Of a DNA stretch of 64,000 nt, positions 6,975 to 16,622 are shown piece by piece (position 1 is the stretch's first letter; each line of letters starts with the position of its first letter). Position numbers and translations under genes: made by a program. A model generated the notes under the pieces. The model was given only the letters and a program-made list of their open reading frames with translations. It made no database searches and was not told where the DNA came from. Origin of the DNA: Nioella ostreopsis. GTDB lineage: Bacteria; Pseudomonadota; Alphaproteobacteria; Rhodobacterales; Rhodobacteraceae. The stretch lies in contig NZ_RCIQ01000007.1 of NCBI RefSeq assembly GCF_004000255.1, positions 1-64,000 on the forward strand, read 5' to 3'.

Positions 6975-9071
6975 TCAGCCCGCTTCCTTCAGCTCCAACC
7001 GCCGGCGATGCAGCACCGGTTCCGTGTAGCCCGAGGGCTGAACCCGCCCTTCGAACACCAGATCGCAAGCCGCCTTGAAGGCAATCCCGTCGAAGCCCGG
7101 CGCCATCGGCCGATAGGCCGGATCGCCCGCATTCTGGCGGTCCACCACCTCGGCCATTTTCTTCATCGCCTCCATCACGCGGTCCTCGCTCACGATCCCA
7201 TGATGCAGCCAATTGGCCAGTGCCTGGCTGGAAATCCGACAGGTCGCGCGGTCTTCCATCAGGCCCACGTCATGGATGTCGGGCACCTTGGAACAGCCGA
7301 CACCCTGATCGACCCACCGGACCACATAGCCAAGGATCCCTTGGGCATTGTTCTCGATCTCCTGGCCGACCTCGTCGTCAGACAGGTTCCGCCCCTCCAT
7401 CACCGGGATCGTCAGCAGATCCGCCAGCGTACCGCGCGCGCCACCGGCCTTGATCTCCTCTTGGCGCGCCAGCACGTCGACCTTGTGGTAATGGGTGGCG
7501 TGCAGCGTTGCGGCTGTCGGCGAGGGCACCCAGGCACAGTTCGCGCCGGACATCGGATGGCCGATCTTGGCCTCCAGCATCGCGTGCATCAAGTCGGGCA
7601 TCGCCCACATGCCCTTGCCGATCTGCGCCTTGCCCTGCAGCCCGCAAGCGAGCCCGATATCGACATTGCGATCCTCGTAGGAGGCGATCCAGGGGGTCGA
7701 TTTCATCTCGCCCTTGGGCAGCATCGGCCCCGCTTCCATGCTGGTGTGAATCTCGTCGCCGGTGCGGTCGAGGAAGCCCGTGTTGATGAAGGCCACGCGA
7801 TGTTTGGCGGCCCGGATGCATTCCTTGAGGTTCACGGAAGTGCGCCGTTCCTCATCCATGATCCCCAGCTTCACGGTGTATTGCGGCAGGCCCAAAGCCG
7901 CCTCGACGCGGGTGAAGATCTCGTCCGCGAACGCCACTTCCTCCGGCCCGTGCATCTTGGGCTTAACCACATAGACAGACCCGGTGACGGAATTGCCGCC
8001 CGGTTTGCCAAGGTCATGCATGGCAATCAGCGTCGTCACCATCGCATCCATCAGCCCCTCGCCCACTTCCAGACCATCCCGGTCGAGGATCGCGGGGTTG
8101 GTCATCAGGTGGCCGACATTGCGCACCAGCATCAGCGACCGGCCTTTCAGCGTCAGGGACTCGCCACCGGGCGTCACCACCTCCACATCGGGGTTCAGCG
8201 CGCGGGTGAATGTCTTGCCGCCCTTGCTGACCTCTTCGGTCAGATCGCCCCTCATCAGGCCAAGCCAGTTGGAATAGGCCAGCACCTTGTCTTCGGCATC
8301 GACGGCGGCGACGGAATCCTCGCAATCCATGATCGTGGACAGCGCCGATTCAAGGATCACATCGGCGATACCGGCGGGATCTGACGCACCGATAGGGCTG
8401 CTGGCATCCACTTTAACGCGGATATGCAGGCCATTGTTCTTGAAAACAAATTCCGTTCCATCGGCAGAGGTTCCAACGAATTGCGGATGCCCCGTCAGCG
8501 CGCCCATATCGGTGACGGTCGACCAGCCGCCCTCGACCGGCACCGCCCCATCCAGAAACGCCTTGGCCCAGGCAATCACCCGCGCGCCGCGCTCGGGGTC
8601 ATAGCCCTTGCCCGCGGGCAGATCGCCCATGGCATCGGTGCCGTAAAGCGCATCATAAAGGCTGCCCCAGCGCGCATTCGCGGCATTGAGCGCAAAGCGC
8701 GCATTCATGATCGGCACGACCAGCTGCGGGCCCGGCACATGCGCGATCTCGGGGTCGGTCGGGCCGGTGTCCAGGGTGAAATCCGGGCCTTCGGGCACCA
8801 GATAGCCGATCTCTTTCAGAAAGGCCGTGTAGGCCGCCGCGTCATGGGGCTGCCCGCGCCGCTCAACATGCCAGGCATCGACCTGCGCCTGAATTGCCTC
8901 GCGCTTGTCCAGCAGCGCCCGGTTCTTCGGTCCAAGATCATGCACCAGCCCGGACAATCCCGCCCAGAATTCCTCTGCCGAGACACCCGTTCCGGGCAAT
9001 GCGCGGGTTTCGATGAAGTCCACAAGGCGCTCATCCACCTGAAGCCCGTGTTTGTCGCTGCGCGCTGTCAT
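6975..9071 (-). CDS. glcB: malate synthase G
   Basis: It condenses glyoxylate with acetyl-CoA to malate, the second committed step of the glyoxylate bypass and the way into central metabolism for glycolate. The 698 residues fit the G isoform (about 720) rather than the shorter A isoform (about 530). Visible parts are the TIM-barrel segment [15 protein letters not shown], the Mg-binding region [47 protein letters not shown] and the late [20 protein letters not shown]. The ATG at 9071 begins right at the conserved N-terminus. glcG lies downstream. The 119-bp spacer upstream to the photolyase stop holds no other gene. Confidence 0.96.
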   Translation of the reverse strand: MTARSDKHGLQVDERLVDFIETRALPGTGVSAEEFWAGLSGLVHDLGPKNRALLDKREAIQAQVDAWHVERRGQPHDAAAYTAFLKEIGYLVPEGPDFTLDTGPTDPEIAHVPGPQLVVPIMNARFALNAANARWGSLYDALYGTDAMGDLPAGKGYDPERGARVIAWAKAFLDGAVPVEGGWSTVTDMGALTGHPQFVGTSADGTEFVFKNNGLHIRVKVDASSPIGASDPAGIADVILESALSTIMDCEDSVAAVDAEDKVLAYSNWLGLMRGDLTEEVSKGGKTFTRALNPDVEVVTPGGESLTLKGRSLMLVRNVGHLMTNPAILDRDGLEVGEGLMDAMVTTLIAMHDLGKPGGNSVTGSVYVVKPKMHGPEEVAFADEIFTRVEAALGLPQYTVKLGIMDEERRTSVNLKECIRAAKHRVAFINTGFLDRTGDEIHTSMEAGPMLPKGEMKSTPWIASYEDRNVDIGLACGLQGKAQIGKGMWAMPDLMHAMLEAKIGHPMSGANCAWVPSPTAATLHATHYHKVDVLARQEEIKAGGARGTLADLLTIPVMEGRNLSDDEVGQEIENNAQGILGYVVRWVDQGVGCSKVPDIHDVGLMEDRATCRISSQALANWLHHGIVSEDRVMEAMKKMAEVVDRQNAGDPAYRPMAPGFDGIAFKAACDLVFEGRVQPSGYTEPVLHRRRLELKEAG

Positions 9072-9190
9072 GGCCGTAACCCTCTCGATCTGTTCGGTTC
9101 GTATGCATTCGCATGCCGTTACCGCATGATCTAGAGCGGAAGTTTCCTATAGGCAACAACCGAGCTTGGGTTCAGGGGCCTAATATAGTT

Positions 9191-10675
9191 TCAAATCGGA
9201 AATGAAAGTTGGCGTGGGGAGGTCTGAGCCGGTTTCGGCCTTGCGGGCCGCAGGGACGCATGGCGCTGCAGCAGCGCGTCTCGCGTGTCGCGGAACCCGT
9301 CCTGATCCCGAACCGCCCAGATTCGCTGGCGGGCAGCGCGGGCGGCCTTTGCCGGTTCCACCACCGGCACCGGATAGGCCCGGCCCAGGAACCGCCCTGC
9401 CCCGGCCCAGTCCCAGGGGCTATGCAGGAAGACATCGGGCACCGGGCGCAATTCCGGCACCCATTGACGGATGAACCGCCCGTCCGGGTCGTGGTCCCGC
9501 CCCTGCTTCACGGGGTTGTAGATGCGCGGCGTGTTCATGCCGGTCACTCCCGACTGCATCTGCGCCTGCGGCCAGTGAATGCCGGGCTCGTAATCGGTGA
9601 AGAGCCGCGCCAGATGCGCCCCAGTCACCCGCCAGTCGAGCCACAGGTGATAGCTCGCCACCGCCATCAGCATCGCGCGCATGCGGAAATTGATCCAGCC
9701 GGTGTGGATCAGCTGGCGCATGCAGGCATCGACGAAGGGCAGCCCGGTTTCACCGGTCTTCCAGGCCTCCAGCCGTTCGGCATCGGGCATGCGGGGGCGC
9801 AGGCTTTCATAGGCGGGATGCAGGCAATGGGTTTCGATATCGGGCTGGCTTTCCAGCTTCTGCATGAAGTGATCGCGCCAGGCCAACCGCGATCCATAGC
9901 CCGCAAGCGCCCGGTTCGGCCCGCTCTCGGCCCGGTGATCCTCCAGTGCCTGAACCGCCTCGCGCATCGACAGCGTGCCATGGGCCAGATGCGGCGACAG
10001 GCGCGAACAGACCCCGGCTGCCGTCACAGGCGAGGACATGCCCGAGAGATAGCCCACCGCGCGCCGGTCGAGGAACCCCGCCTGAAGCTCCAGCGCGCGC
10101 GCCCGTCCACCCTTCTGGCGCCCCGGGCAAGGGTCGAACCGCAACCGCAGGTCTGAGGCGTCGGGAATTGCCCCCGGATCCAGACCATGCGGGGCCAATG
10201 CCTCGGGCGCCGCCACCAATGGCCCGCGCATCGCCTTGTCGCGCCGCGCCTGCCAGCCGCGCCGATGGCCCAGCCCGCGCGTGATGCCGGGCTGCGGCAG
10301 CTCCTGCCAGGCCACGCCCTGCGCCCGCGCCCATGCGGTAACCCGGCGATCGCGCGCGAAGGTCCACAGGTTTCCGGTTTCCTCGTGGCTGACAAGCCGA
10401 GTCACCCCATTGGCGACGCGCAGATCCTCCAGCACTTCCACCGCCTCCCCCGTCCGGACAAGCAGCGGCGCGCCAAGCCGGGCCAGATCCGCCCGCAAAT
10501 CGGCGAGGCTTTCGGCCACGAAGCGCCATTGCCGCGCCGACATGTCGGGTTCGGCCCAAAGTCCGGGCTCGACGATATAGAGCGGCAGGAACGGCCCGTC
10601 TCCGGCCACCGCTGCCGCCAATGCCGGGTTGTCCGCCACCCGCAAATCCCGCTTGAACCAGAGAATCGTGCCCAT
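9191..10675 (-). CDS. phr: cryptochrome/photolyase family protein
   Basis: A 494-residue flavoprotein with the N-terminal antenna-binding domain (MGTILWFKRDLRVADNPAL) and the C-terminal FAD-binding helical domain. In the latter, SRLAWRDHFMQKLES, TGLPFVDACMRQL, TGWINFRMRAMLMAVASYH and DYEPGIHWPQAQMQSG are the FAD and DNA-contact motifs; the tryptophans in the FRMRAM and LWLDWR area fit the electron-transfer chain. Known members use blue light to split UV-induced pyrimidine dimers; some are sensors. I cannot separate repair from sensing by sequence alone. I chose the ATG at 10675 because the longer frame upstream has no domain sequence. It follows the WYL regulator gene by 40 bp and is probably cotranscribed with it. 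Confidence 0.9.
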   Translation of the reverse strand: MGTILWFKRDLRVADNPALAAAVAGDGPFLPLYIVEPGLWAEPDMSARQWRFVAESLADLRADLARLGAPLLVRTGEAVEVLEDLRVANGVTRLVSHEETGNLWTFARDRRVTAWARAQGVAWQELPQPGITRGLGHRRGWQARRDKAMRGPLVAAPEALAPHGLDPGAIPDASDLRLRFDPCPGRQKGGRARALELQAGFLDRRAVGYLSGMSSPVTAAGVCSRLSPHLAHGTLSMREAVQALEDHRAESGPNRALAGYGSRLAWRDHFMQKLESQPDIETHCLHPAYESLRPRMPDAERLEAWKTGETGLPFVDACMRQLIHTGWINFRMRAMLMAVASYHLWLDWRVTGAHLARLFTDYEPGIHWPQAQMQSGVTGMNTPRIYNPVKQGRDHDPDGRFIRQWVPELRPVPDVFLHSPWDWAGAGRFLGRAYPVPVVEPAKAARAARQRIWAVRDQDGFRDTRDALLQRHASLRPARPKPAQTSPRQLSFPI

Positions 10676-10715
10676 GCTGCAAATCAGAACATAAAGTGAA
10701 CATCTGCGGAAGGGG

Positions 10716-11408
10716 TCAGAGGTGCTTTTCCCCCCAGACATCCATCTTGCGATAGAAATCCTGCAACCGCTTGCCGCGCTCGGGCTTGAAGCTAGGGCCG
10801 TCCCCGATATCGTCCATCCGGTCGAGCCTGAACATGCGGAAATCGTCGCGCAATTCGCACCAGCCGACCAGTGTCCAGCTGGCCCCCCAGAACCACAGCC
10901 CAAGCGGGCGGACCGTGCGGCGCGTGGCGGCGCCGTCCTTGTCACGATAGGAAAAGGACAGACGGACAGACCCGTCAACCGCGTCTTCCAGCCGGTCGAT
11001 CAGCGCCCGCAGATCCTCCGATATGCGCCAGCCGATGGCATGAACCTGCACCTTGGCCGCTTTTGCGCGGGTCTCTTCGGGCAGCACCGCGCCGATCTTG
11101 ACCAGCGCCTCCTCTGCCGCGCGGGCCATGCCTGCCCCACCGAAGGCCCGGATCAGCCGCGCGCCTGCCACCAGCGCCGTCACCTCGTCATGGGTGAACA
11201 TCAGCGGCGGCAGGTCATAGCCCGACTCCATCACATAGCCCACCCCGGCCTCGCCATCTATCGGCACGCCGGTGGACTGGAGATCCGCGATGTCCCGGTA
11301 GATCGTCCGGGTCGAGACCTCCAGCCGCTCGGCGAGTTTCTGCGCCGTCACCAACCGCCCGCCCCGCAGGTACTGCACGATCTGGAACAGGCGGTCGGCG
11401 CGGCGCAT
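10716..11408 (-). CDS. YafY-family WYL-domain transcriptional regulator
   Basis: About 230 residues. An N-terminal HTH_11 domain (MRRADRLFQIVQYLRGG, RLEVSTRTIYRDIADLQ) is followed by a WYL sensor domain with VRPLGLWFWGASWTLVGWCELRDDFRMFRLDRM. WYL proteins bind ligands, often nucleic acids, and several control DNA-damage genes; placement just upstream of a photolyase fits that. The ATG at 11408 lies 4 nt after the stop of the VOC gene. The longer frame to 11462 would run back into that gene. Likely a cytoplasmic DNA-binding protein that controls this operon, which is inference. Confidence 0.85.
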   Translation of the reverse strand: MRRADRLFQIVQYLRGGRLVTAQKLAERLEVSTRTIYRDIADLQSTGVPIDGEAGVGYVMESGYDLPPLMFTHDEVTALVAGARLIRAFGGAGMARAAEEALVKIGAVLPEETRAKAAKVQVHAIGWRISEDLRALIDRLEDAVDGSVRLSFSYRDKDGAATRRTVRPLGLWFWGASWTLVGWCELRDDFRMFRLDRMDDIGDGPSFKPERGKRLQDFYRKMDVWGEKHL

Positions 11409-11412
11409 CGGA

Positions 11413-11790
11413 TTACGAAGCCTCAAAGAGGCCGATGGAATTACCATCGGGATCGGTGGCATAGAAGAACCGGCCCGCCGGGATCTCGATGGCAGGCGAA
11501 ATCACCTTGCCCCCTGCGGCGGTCACCCGGTCCATCGCCTCTTCCAGCGTGCCTTCGGCGGCCAGATGCACGGTCGGGCCGGTGCCATCGCCCGCGGGTT
11601 TGCCTTCATAAAGGTGGCCCGCCACGCCGGACATGAAATCCGAGGCCTTGAACAGCGCCGTTTCATTGGGCCCCATCTGCATGCGCTCCATCGTCAGGCC
11701 GGTGGCCTTGCTGTAAAACGCCATCGCGGCGGTCAGGTCGCTGACCGGCAGCTCGATCCAGACGGTTGGGTGGGTGGGGGTAAAGCTCAT
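11413..11790 (-). CDS. VOC family (glyoxalase/bleomycin resistance-like) protein
   Basis: 125 residues, a single vicinal-oxygen-chelate domain of two beta-alpha-beta-beta-beta units. WIELPVSDLTAAMAFYSKATGL opens the first unit and FFYATDPDGNSIGLFEAS closes the second. Members include glyoxalases and antibiotic-binding proteins; the substrate is unknown here. AAAGGACAG lies before the ATG at 11790 and supports this start over the in-frame 11943. It is the first gene of the VOC/WYL/photolyase unit and is divergent from pepN with 134 bp between the starts, so both promoters lie in that spacer. Confidence 0.85.
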   Translation of the reverse strand: MSFTPTHPTVWIELPVSDLTAAMAFYSKATGLTMERMQMGPNETALFKASDFMSGVAGHLYEGKPAGDGTGPTVHLAAEGTLEEAMDRVTAAGGKVISPAIEIPAGRFFYATDPDGNSIGLFEAS

Positions 11791-11924
11791 GGGTCTGTCC
11801 TTTCGGGTGAGAGTAGCGAATGCACCCTGTCTGTCACAGCCCTGCTGACAGCATTCTGTCAGCATCCCCCTTGCACCCGTCCGCCGCATGCGAAACCCTG
11901 CACGCAGCTTACAGGAGGCCCCAG

Positions 11925-14495
11925 ATGCGCGACGCTGCCCCACAGGTGATTCACCTTGCCGATTACACCCCGCCCAACTGGCTGATCGAGCTGGTGGAGC
12001 TCGACTTCACCCTCGACCCGAAGGCGACCCGCGTCCGCTCGCGCGTGCAATTCATCCGCAACCCTGCCGTGCCTCGGGGCGACCTGCATCTCGACGGCGA
12101 AAAGCTGACCCTGATTGCGGCCGCAATCGACGGCGAAACGCTCTCGGAAAACGAATACCAGCAGACCGAGACCGCACTGACCGTGCACGCCGAGCGCCTG
12201 CCGGACGAGGCCTTCATCTGGGAGGCAGAGGTGGAAATCTCCCCCGCCGAGAACACCGCGCTCGAAGGGCTCTACATGTCGGGCGGCATGTATTGCACCC
12301 AGTGCGAGGCCGAGGGCTTCCGCAAGATCACCTATTACCCCGACCGCCCCGACGTGATGGCCCCCTTCACCGTGCGAATCCATTCGCCGATGCCGGTGCT
12401 TCTGTCAAACGGCAACCCGGTGGACCGGCACGGGTCGGTGGCCCAATGGCACGATCCCTGGCCCAAGCCCGCCTATCTCTTCGCCCTCGTCGCGGGCGAT
12501 CTGGTCGCCTATTCTGATCATTTCGTCACCATGTCGGGCCGCCCGGTGGCGCTCAATATCTGGGTTCGGCGCGGGGATGAGGACAAGACCCATTACGCCA
12601 TGGGTGCGCTCAAACGGTCGATGACATGGGACGAACAGGTCTATGGCCGCGAATACGATCTCGACGTGTTCAACATCGTGGCCGTCGATGATTTCAACAT
12701 GGGCGCGATGGAGAACAAGGGGCTGAATGTCTTCAATTCGAAGTATGTGCTCGCCAGCCCCGAAACCGCCACCGACCGCGACTATGAGTTCATCGAGGGC
12801 ATCATCGCGCATGAGTATTTCCACAACTGGACCGGCAACCGCATCACCTGCCGCGACTGGTTCCAGCTCTGCCTCAAGGAAGGGCTGACCGTTTTCCGCG
12901 ACCAGCAGTTTTCCGGCGACATGCGCGGCCATGCGGTGAAACGCATCGACGATGTGCTGAGCCTCCGCGCCCGCCAGTTCCGCGAGGATGCGGGGCCATT
13001 GGCCCACCCGGTGCGGCCCGAAAGCTTCGTCGAGATCAACAATTTCTACACCGCGACCGTCTACGAAAAAGGCGCCGAGGTGATCGGGATGCTGAAGCGG
13101 CTGGTGGGGGATGACGCGTACTCCAAAGCGCTCGATCTCTACTTCACGCGCCATGACGGAGAAGCCGCCACGATCGAGGATTGGCTGAAGGTGTTCGAAG
13201 ACGCCACCGGCCGCGACCTGACCCAGTTCAAGCGCTGGTATTCCCAGGCCGGCACTCCCCGGCTGAGCGTGTCAGACGACTTCAAGGATGGCACATACCG
13301 CATTGAGTTTACACAGGAAACCAAACCAACCCCCGGCCAGACCGAAAAACTGCCACTGGTGATCCCGGTGGCCATGGGCCTGATCGCAGAGGACGGCACC
13401 GAATTGGAACCAACCCGCGTTCTGGAAGTGACAGAGCCCCGACAGGCCTTCCAGTTCCACGGGCTGACCTCCCGCCCTGTGCCCTCGCTCCTGCGTGGCT
13501 TCTCCGCCCCGGTGATCCTCGATCACAGCCCCAGTTTCGAAGACCGCGCCCTGCTGCTGGCCCATGACACCGACCCGTTCACCAAGTGGGAGGCAGGCCG
13601 CTCGCTCAGCCGCGAAACCCTGCTCGCCATGCTGCGCGACGGCACGCCCCCGGCAGAGGCCTATCTTCACGCACTTGCCACTGTCGCGGGCGACGACAGC
13701 CTCGACCCGGCCTTCCGCGCCCTCGCGCTGGCGCTCCCGTCGGAAGATGACATCGCCCAAGGCTGCGTCGATGCGGGCCTCGTGCCCGATCCGATGAAGA
13801 TCCACGCCACCCGCAAGGCGCTGGCCAACGCCATCGCGGAGGCCGCCAGAGATACGCTGGAATCCCTTTATGATCAGATGGTTACGGATGGACCTTACAG
13901 CAGCGATGCAGGCCCCGCTGGCCGCCGCGCCCTGCGCAATACCGCGCTGCGCCTGCTGACCCCGCTGGACGGCCCCGTGCGCGCCCGCGCCCATTACGAC
14001 GCCGCGACCAACATGACCGACCAGCTCGCCGGTTTCGCCTGCCTGCTAGAGGCCGGGGACACGGACATCGCCGCACGCTTCCACGAACAATGGCACAGCG
14101 ACCGGCTGGTCATGGACAAATGGTTCATGATGCAAGTGGCCCATGCCGCCCCCGAAGATGCTGTAAATCGCGCGAAGATCCTCACGGAACATCCTGATTT
14201 CGATTGGAAAAACCCAAATCGCTTCCGGTCCGTCATCGGCGGGCTCACGGCTGCCAACCCGGCAGGCTTCCATGACCCCTCCGGCGCGGGCTATGCGTTC
14301 CTCACCGACTGGCTGCTCAGGCTCGACAAGGCCAACCCGCAGACCGCCGCGCGCATGTCCACGGCTTTTGAGACCTGGAGCCGCTACGACGCCGACCGGC
14401 AGGCGCTGATCCGCGAACAGCTGGACCGCATCGCCGGAACCGACGGGCTCAGCCGCGATCTGGCCGAGATGACCGGGCGCATGCTGACAGGCTGA
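11925..14495 (+). CDS. pepN: aminopeptidase N (M1 family)
   Basis: 856 residues, a zinc metallopeptidase that removes N-terminal residues from peptides in the cytoplasm. The M1 hallmarks are present: the exopeptidase motif GAMEN (in NMGAMENKGLNVFNSKYVLA, near residue 262) and the zinc site HEYFHNW near residue 296, with the third ligand Glu in the following LKEGLTVFRDQQFS. Length fits the alphaproteobacterial PepN. I chose the ATG at 11925 because ACAGGAGG lies about 8 nt upstream; an earlier in-frame ATG at 11820 would overlap the divergent VOC promoter region. Monocistronic, apart from the small gene 67 bp downstream. Confidence 0.96.
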   Translation: MRDAAPQVIHLADYTPPNWLIELVELDFTLDPKATRVRSRVQFIRNPAVPRGDLHLDGEKLTLIAAAIDGETLSENEYQQTETALTVHAERLPDEAFIWEAEVEISPAENTALEGLYMSGGMYCTQCEAEGFRKITYYPDRPDVMAPFTVRIHSPMPVLLSNGNPVDRHGSVAQWHDPWPKPAYLFALVAGDLVAYSDHFVTMSGRPVALNIWVRRGDEDKTHYAMGALKRSMTWDEQVYGREYDLDVFNIVAVDDFNMGAMENKGLNVFNSKYVLASPETATDRDYEFIEGIIAHEYFHNWTGNRITCRDWFQLCLKEGLTVFRDQQFSGDMRGHAVKRIDDVLSLRARQFREDAGPLAHPVRPESFVEINNFYTATVYEKGAEVIGMLKRLVGDDAYSKALDLYFTRHDGEAATIEDWLKVFEDATGRDLTQFKRWYSQAGTPRLSVSDDFKDGTYRIEFTQETKPTPGQTEKLPLVIPVAMGLIAEDGTELEPTRVLEVTEPRQAFQFHGLTSRPVPSLLRGFSAPVILDHSPSFEDRALLLAHDTDPFTKWEAGRSLSRETLLAMLRDGTPPAEAYLHALATVAGDDSLDPAFRALALALPSEDDIAQGCVDAGLVPDPMKIHATRKALANAIAEAARDTLESLYDQMVTDGPYSSDAGPAGRRALRNTALRLLTPLDGPVRARAHYDAATNMTDQLAGFACLLEAGDTDIAARFHEQWHSDRLVMDKWFMMQVAHAAPEDAVNRAKILTEHPDFDWKNPNRFRSVIGGLTAANPAGFHDPSGAGYAFLTDWLLRLDKANPQTAARMSTAFETWSRYDADRQALIREQLDRIAGTDGLSRDLAEMTGRMLTG

Positions 14496-14562
14496 CCGCG
14501 TTTTCACGACCCTTCCCCGGCTCTGCCATGAAAAGGGCGGAATGCGGCGGCATGCTGCCGTC

Positions 14563-14961
14563 ATGAGCAAGCGCTACACATATCTGGTGCATCAACGCTC
14601 CGGGCTGGCCTGGATGGGGCTGGCGTCGGGGCTGATGATGCTGGTCACGGCCATGCAAAGGGACGCGCCGCTCTGGGTCTGGGCCCTGCTGGCCCCCTGC
14701 ATCCTGATCTGCGTGTTGCAGATCGCGTTGCGCCCGTCTTATGGCATCGACTACAGCGCGAAAAACCTCTCGATCTTCAACGGCTTCTCCCGCCAGAACC
14801 TGCCGCTGTCCCGCGTCGATCACCTGCGCCTCGCCGATGATCGCGCTGTTGTCGTGCTGCGGTCGGGGGCCGAGATTCCGCTGCCCCATCAGGCCCTGCG
14901 CAACACCCTTGCGCTGATCCGCGAAACCACGGATCGCGGTATTCCGGTGCGCGCGCTCTAA
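14563..14961 (+). CDS. small membrane protein of unknown function
   Basis: 132 residues. Two membrane spans are visible, residues about 14-33 (GLAWMGLASGLMMLVTAM) and 38-57 (LWVWALLAPCILICVLQIAL). A cytoplasmic C-terminal domain of about 75 residues follows (YGIDYSAKNLSIFNGFSRQNLPLSRVDHLRL) that resembles the membrane-linked PH-like fold of bacterial bPH proteins. That resemblance is impression only. It is on the pepN strand and its TAA overlaps the end of the convergent SLT gene by 3 nt. Start chosen at MSKRYTYL; an ATG at 14542 is also in frame. Confidence 0.6.
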   Translation: MSKRYTYLVHQRSGLAWMGLASGLMMLVTAMQRDAPLWVWALLAPCILICVLQIALRPSYGIDYSAKNLSIFNGFSRQNLPLSRVDHLRLADDRAVVVLRSGAEIPLPHQALRNTLALIRETTDRGIPVRAL

Positions 14962-15620
14962 CCGCTGCAATACTCCTGTTCCGACACCCAGGCCCGCATC
15001 CCTTCGCGCCGCTGGCTGCTGTGAAACGGCCCCCATTCCGCCGCGACGCCGCGCATGCCCCGCGACACGACGCCATCGCGTTCCACGTTCTGCGCCATGA
15101 TCCGCACCGCGCAGCGCAGATTCGCGGCCCCGTTCATCAGCGCCTCGCCCGTGCCGACGGCGCAGCCCCGATAGCGTGCCGTGGCCGGCGCGATCTGCAC
15201 CAGCCCGAACCAGCGCCCGCCGCCGCCGACCGCATCCGCCCGGTGGGTGCTCTCATACCAGCTCAGCGCCGAAACCAGCCCCGCCCAGAACGCCGCCCGC
15301 TGATCCGGGCCCGCATCGGCATAGGCCGGGCACCAGGTCTCGATATCCTCCGGCACCAGGTCCAGCAGCCCCTCCTGCGCCAGCACCGCCCGGAACAGCG
15401 CCGGGCCCCAGGCCGGTCGGGCCGGGGCTGTCATGCCGGGGCGCAACTCATCCCAATGCAAGGGCGGCACGGCCAGGGCCGGACGCGGCACCGGCGCGGG
15501 GCTTGTCGCGGGCGCAAACCCGGGGCGCTGAATCGGGGCCGGGCTGATCTCCGGGGCAAATCCCTGCCCCCAGAGGCTCCAGGGCGTCAGCAGCAACAGG
15601 CAGATCAGCACGGCACGCAT
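14958..15620 (-). CDS. secreted SLT-type transglycosylase-like protein
   Basis: About 220 residues. A signal peptide (residues 2-17, ending SLWG) leads to a Pro-rich linker with the repeat PAP(I/V)(Q/P)RPGFAPATSPAP, then an SLT/lysozyme-like domain. The presumed catalytic Glu is in SWYESTHR, followed by [19 protein letters not shown], equivalent to the GLMQI motif of lytic transglycosylases, which cleave the glycan of peptidoglycan. Cysteines at WCPAY, RGCAVG, RCAVR and EYCSG probably form disulfides. It is the second of two tandem paralogues, 55 bp after the first. AGGAGACG before the ATG at 15620 supports the start. Confidence 0.8.
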   Translation of the reverse strand: MRAVLICLLLLTPWSLWGQGFAPEISPAPIQRPGFAPATSPAPVPRPALAVPPLHWDELRPGMTAPARPAWGPALFRAVLAQEGLLDLVPEDIETWCPAYADAGPDQRAAFWAGLVSALSWYESTHRADAVGGGGRWFGLVQIAPATARYRGCAVGTGEALMNGAANLRCAVRIMAQNVERDGVVSRGMRGVAAEWGPFHSSQRREGMRAWVSEQEYCSG

Positions 15621-15675
15621 GGGGCGTCTCCTCCTGCCGGACAGGCTGCCCGTGCCGTTTGCCGCTGGCAAGCGC

Positions 15676-16257
15676 CTAGCCCTGGCAATAGCTCTGCTGG
15701 TGCAGCCAGCCCCGCATCTCCGCGTTCACATGCGCCTGCCGCATCGGCCCCCAATCGGCAGCAACGCCACGGGTGCCCTGACTGACCACCCCGTCACGCG
15801 GCACGGTCTCGGCCATGATCCTCAGCGCACAGCGCAGGTTCGCCGCCCCATCGGTCAGCGCCGCACCCGACCCGGCCTCGCAACCGCGATAACGCGCCGT
15901 GGCGGGCGAGATCTGCATCAGCCCGAACCAGCGCCCGCCGCCGCCCACAGCATCCGGCTCCCAGGTGCTTTCATAGCGCGCCAGCGCCGACACGAACCCC
16001 ACCCAGAACGCCGCCCGGTCCGCTTCGCTCGCCTCGCTATAGCCCGGGCACCACGCCTCCGCATCCGAGGGCACGACCGAGGTCAGCACCGCCGCATCGC
16101 TCTCCAGCATGTCGATGGAGGCGCGCGTCCAGATCTCCGCCTCGGGCCGGTGATCCCAGCGCGTGGCAGGAAGCGGTTCGGGCTCGGACGCAGACATGGC
16201 GCAGGCCGACAGCAGAACAGAGGCCGTAAGCCCCAAAGCAGGAAAAGACAGGCGCAT
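15676..16257 (-). CDS. SLT-type transglycosylase-like lipoprotein
   Basis: 193 residues. The N-terminus is a lipoprotein signal with the lipobox LLSAC at residues 15-19, so it is probably anchored in a membrane facing the periplasm. The domain matches its downstream neighbour closely ([64 protein letters not shown]), so the pair arose by tandem duplication. Predicted role: local cleavage of peptidoglycan. The start at 16257 is chosen for the signal sequence. The longer frame to 16434 runs through repeat DNA. It is divergent from gatB. Confidence 0.78.
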   Translation of the reverse strand: MRLSFPALGLTASVLLSACAMSASEPEPLPATRWDHRPEAEIWTRASIDMLESDAAVLTSVVPSDAEAWCPGYSEASEADRAAFWVGFVSALARYESTWEPDAVGGGGRWFGLMQISPATARYRGCEAGSGAALTDGAANLRCALRIMAETVPRDGVVSQGTRGVAADWGPMRQAHVNAEMRGWLHQQSYCQG

Positions 16258-16367
16258 GGCCAGACTCGCATGATGTTTCAGATCGCCCGTCATTGCGCCT
16301 GAACGCGCAATTGGCAAAGCCACCCCTCCCGAAACCGCAAAATCCGGCAAAGCCCCGCCGATCCCGC

Positions 16368-16550
16368 CTTCATCTTGGCCCAAATACCTCCGCCGGAGGC
16401 ATCCTGCGCGCGCGGCCCCCTCAGCCCTCTCCAATCATGCGGCGACGCGGGCCGCCATCCCGTGGCAACGCGGCTCGTCGAGGCCTCCGGCGCAAGCCGG
16501 GGGTTGAGACGGGCCGCTCCCCGGGTCGACGCGCAAAGCGCGGCGAAACC
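16368..16550. repeat. composite structured intergenic repeat, copy 1
   Basis: Part one (16368-16402) is CTTCATCTTGGCCCAAATAC followed by CTCCGCCGGAGGCAT, containing a CCTCCG/CGGAGG palindrome. Part two (16459-16520) can fold into nested hairpins: outer GCGGCTC (16470-16476) with GGGCCGC (16511-16517), inner CCTCCGGC (16484-16491) and GCCGGGGG (16496-16503) closed by a GCAA tetraloop. Part three ends with GGCGAAACC (16542-16550). The same three parts in the same order and spacing occur at 52348-52527. It fills most of the 365-bp gap between the divergent starts of the SLT lipoprotein and gatB, which holds no gene I can support. Function unknown. Confidence 0.7.
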
Positions 16551-16622
16551 CCGCCCACACCCTCTTGCTCCCCTGCGTCCCCTGCCCTAGAACCCGAAGC
16601 GTTCAACCGGAGACCGCGCCCC

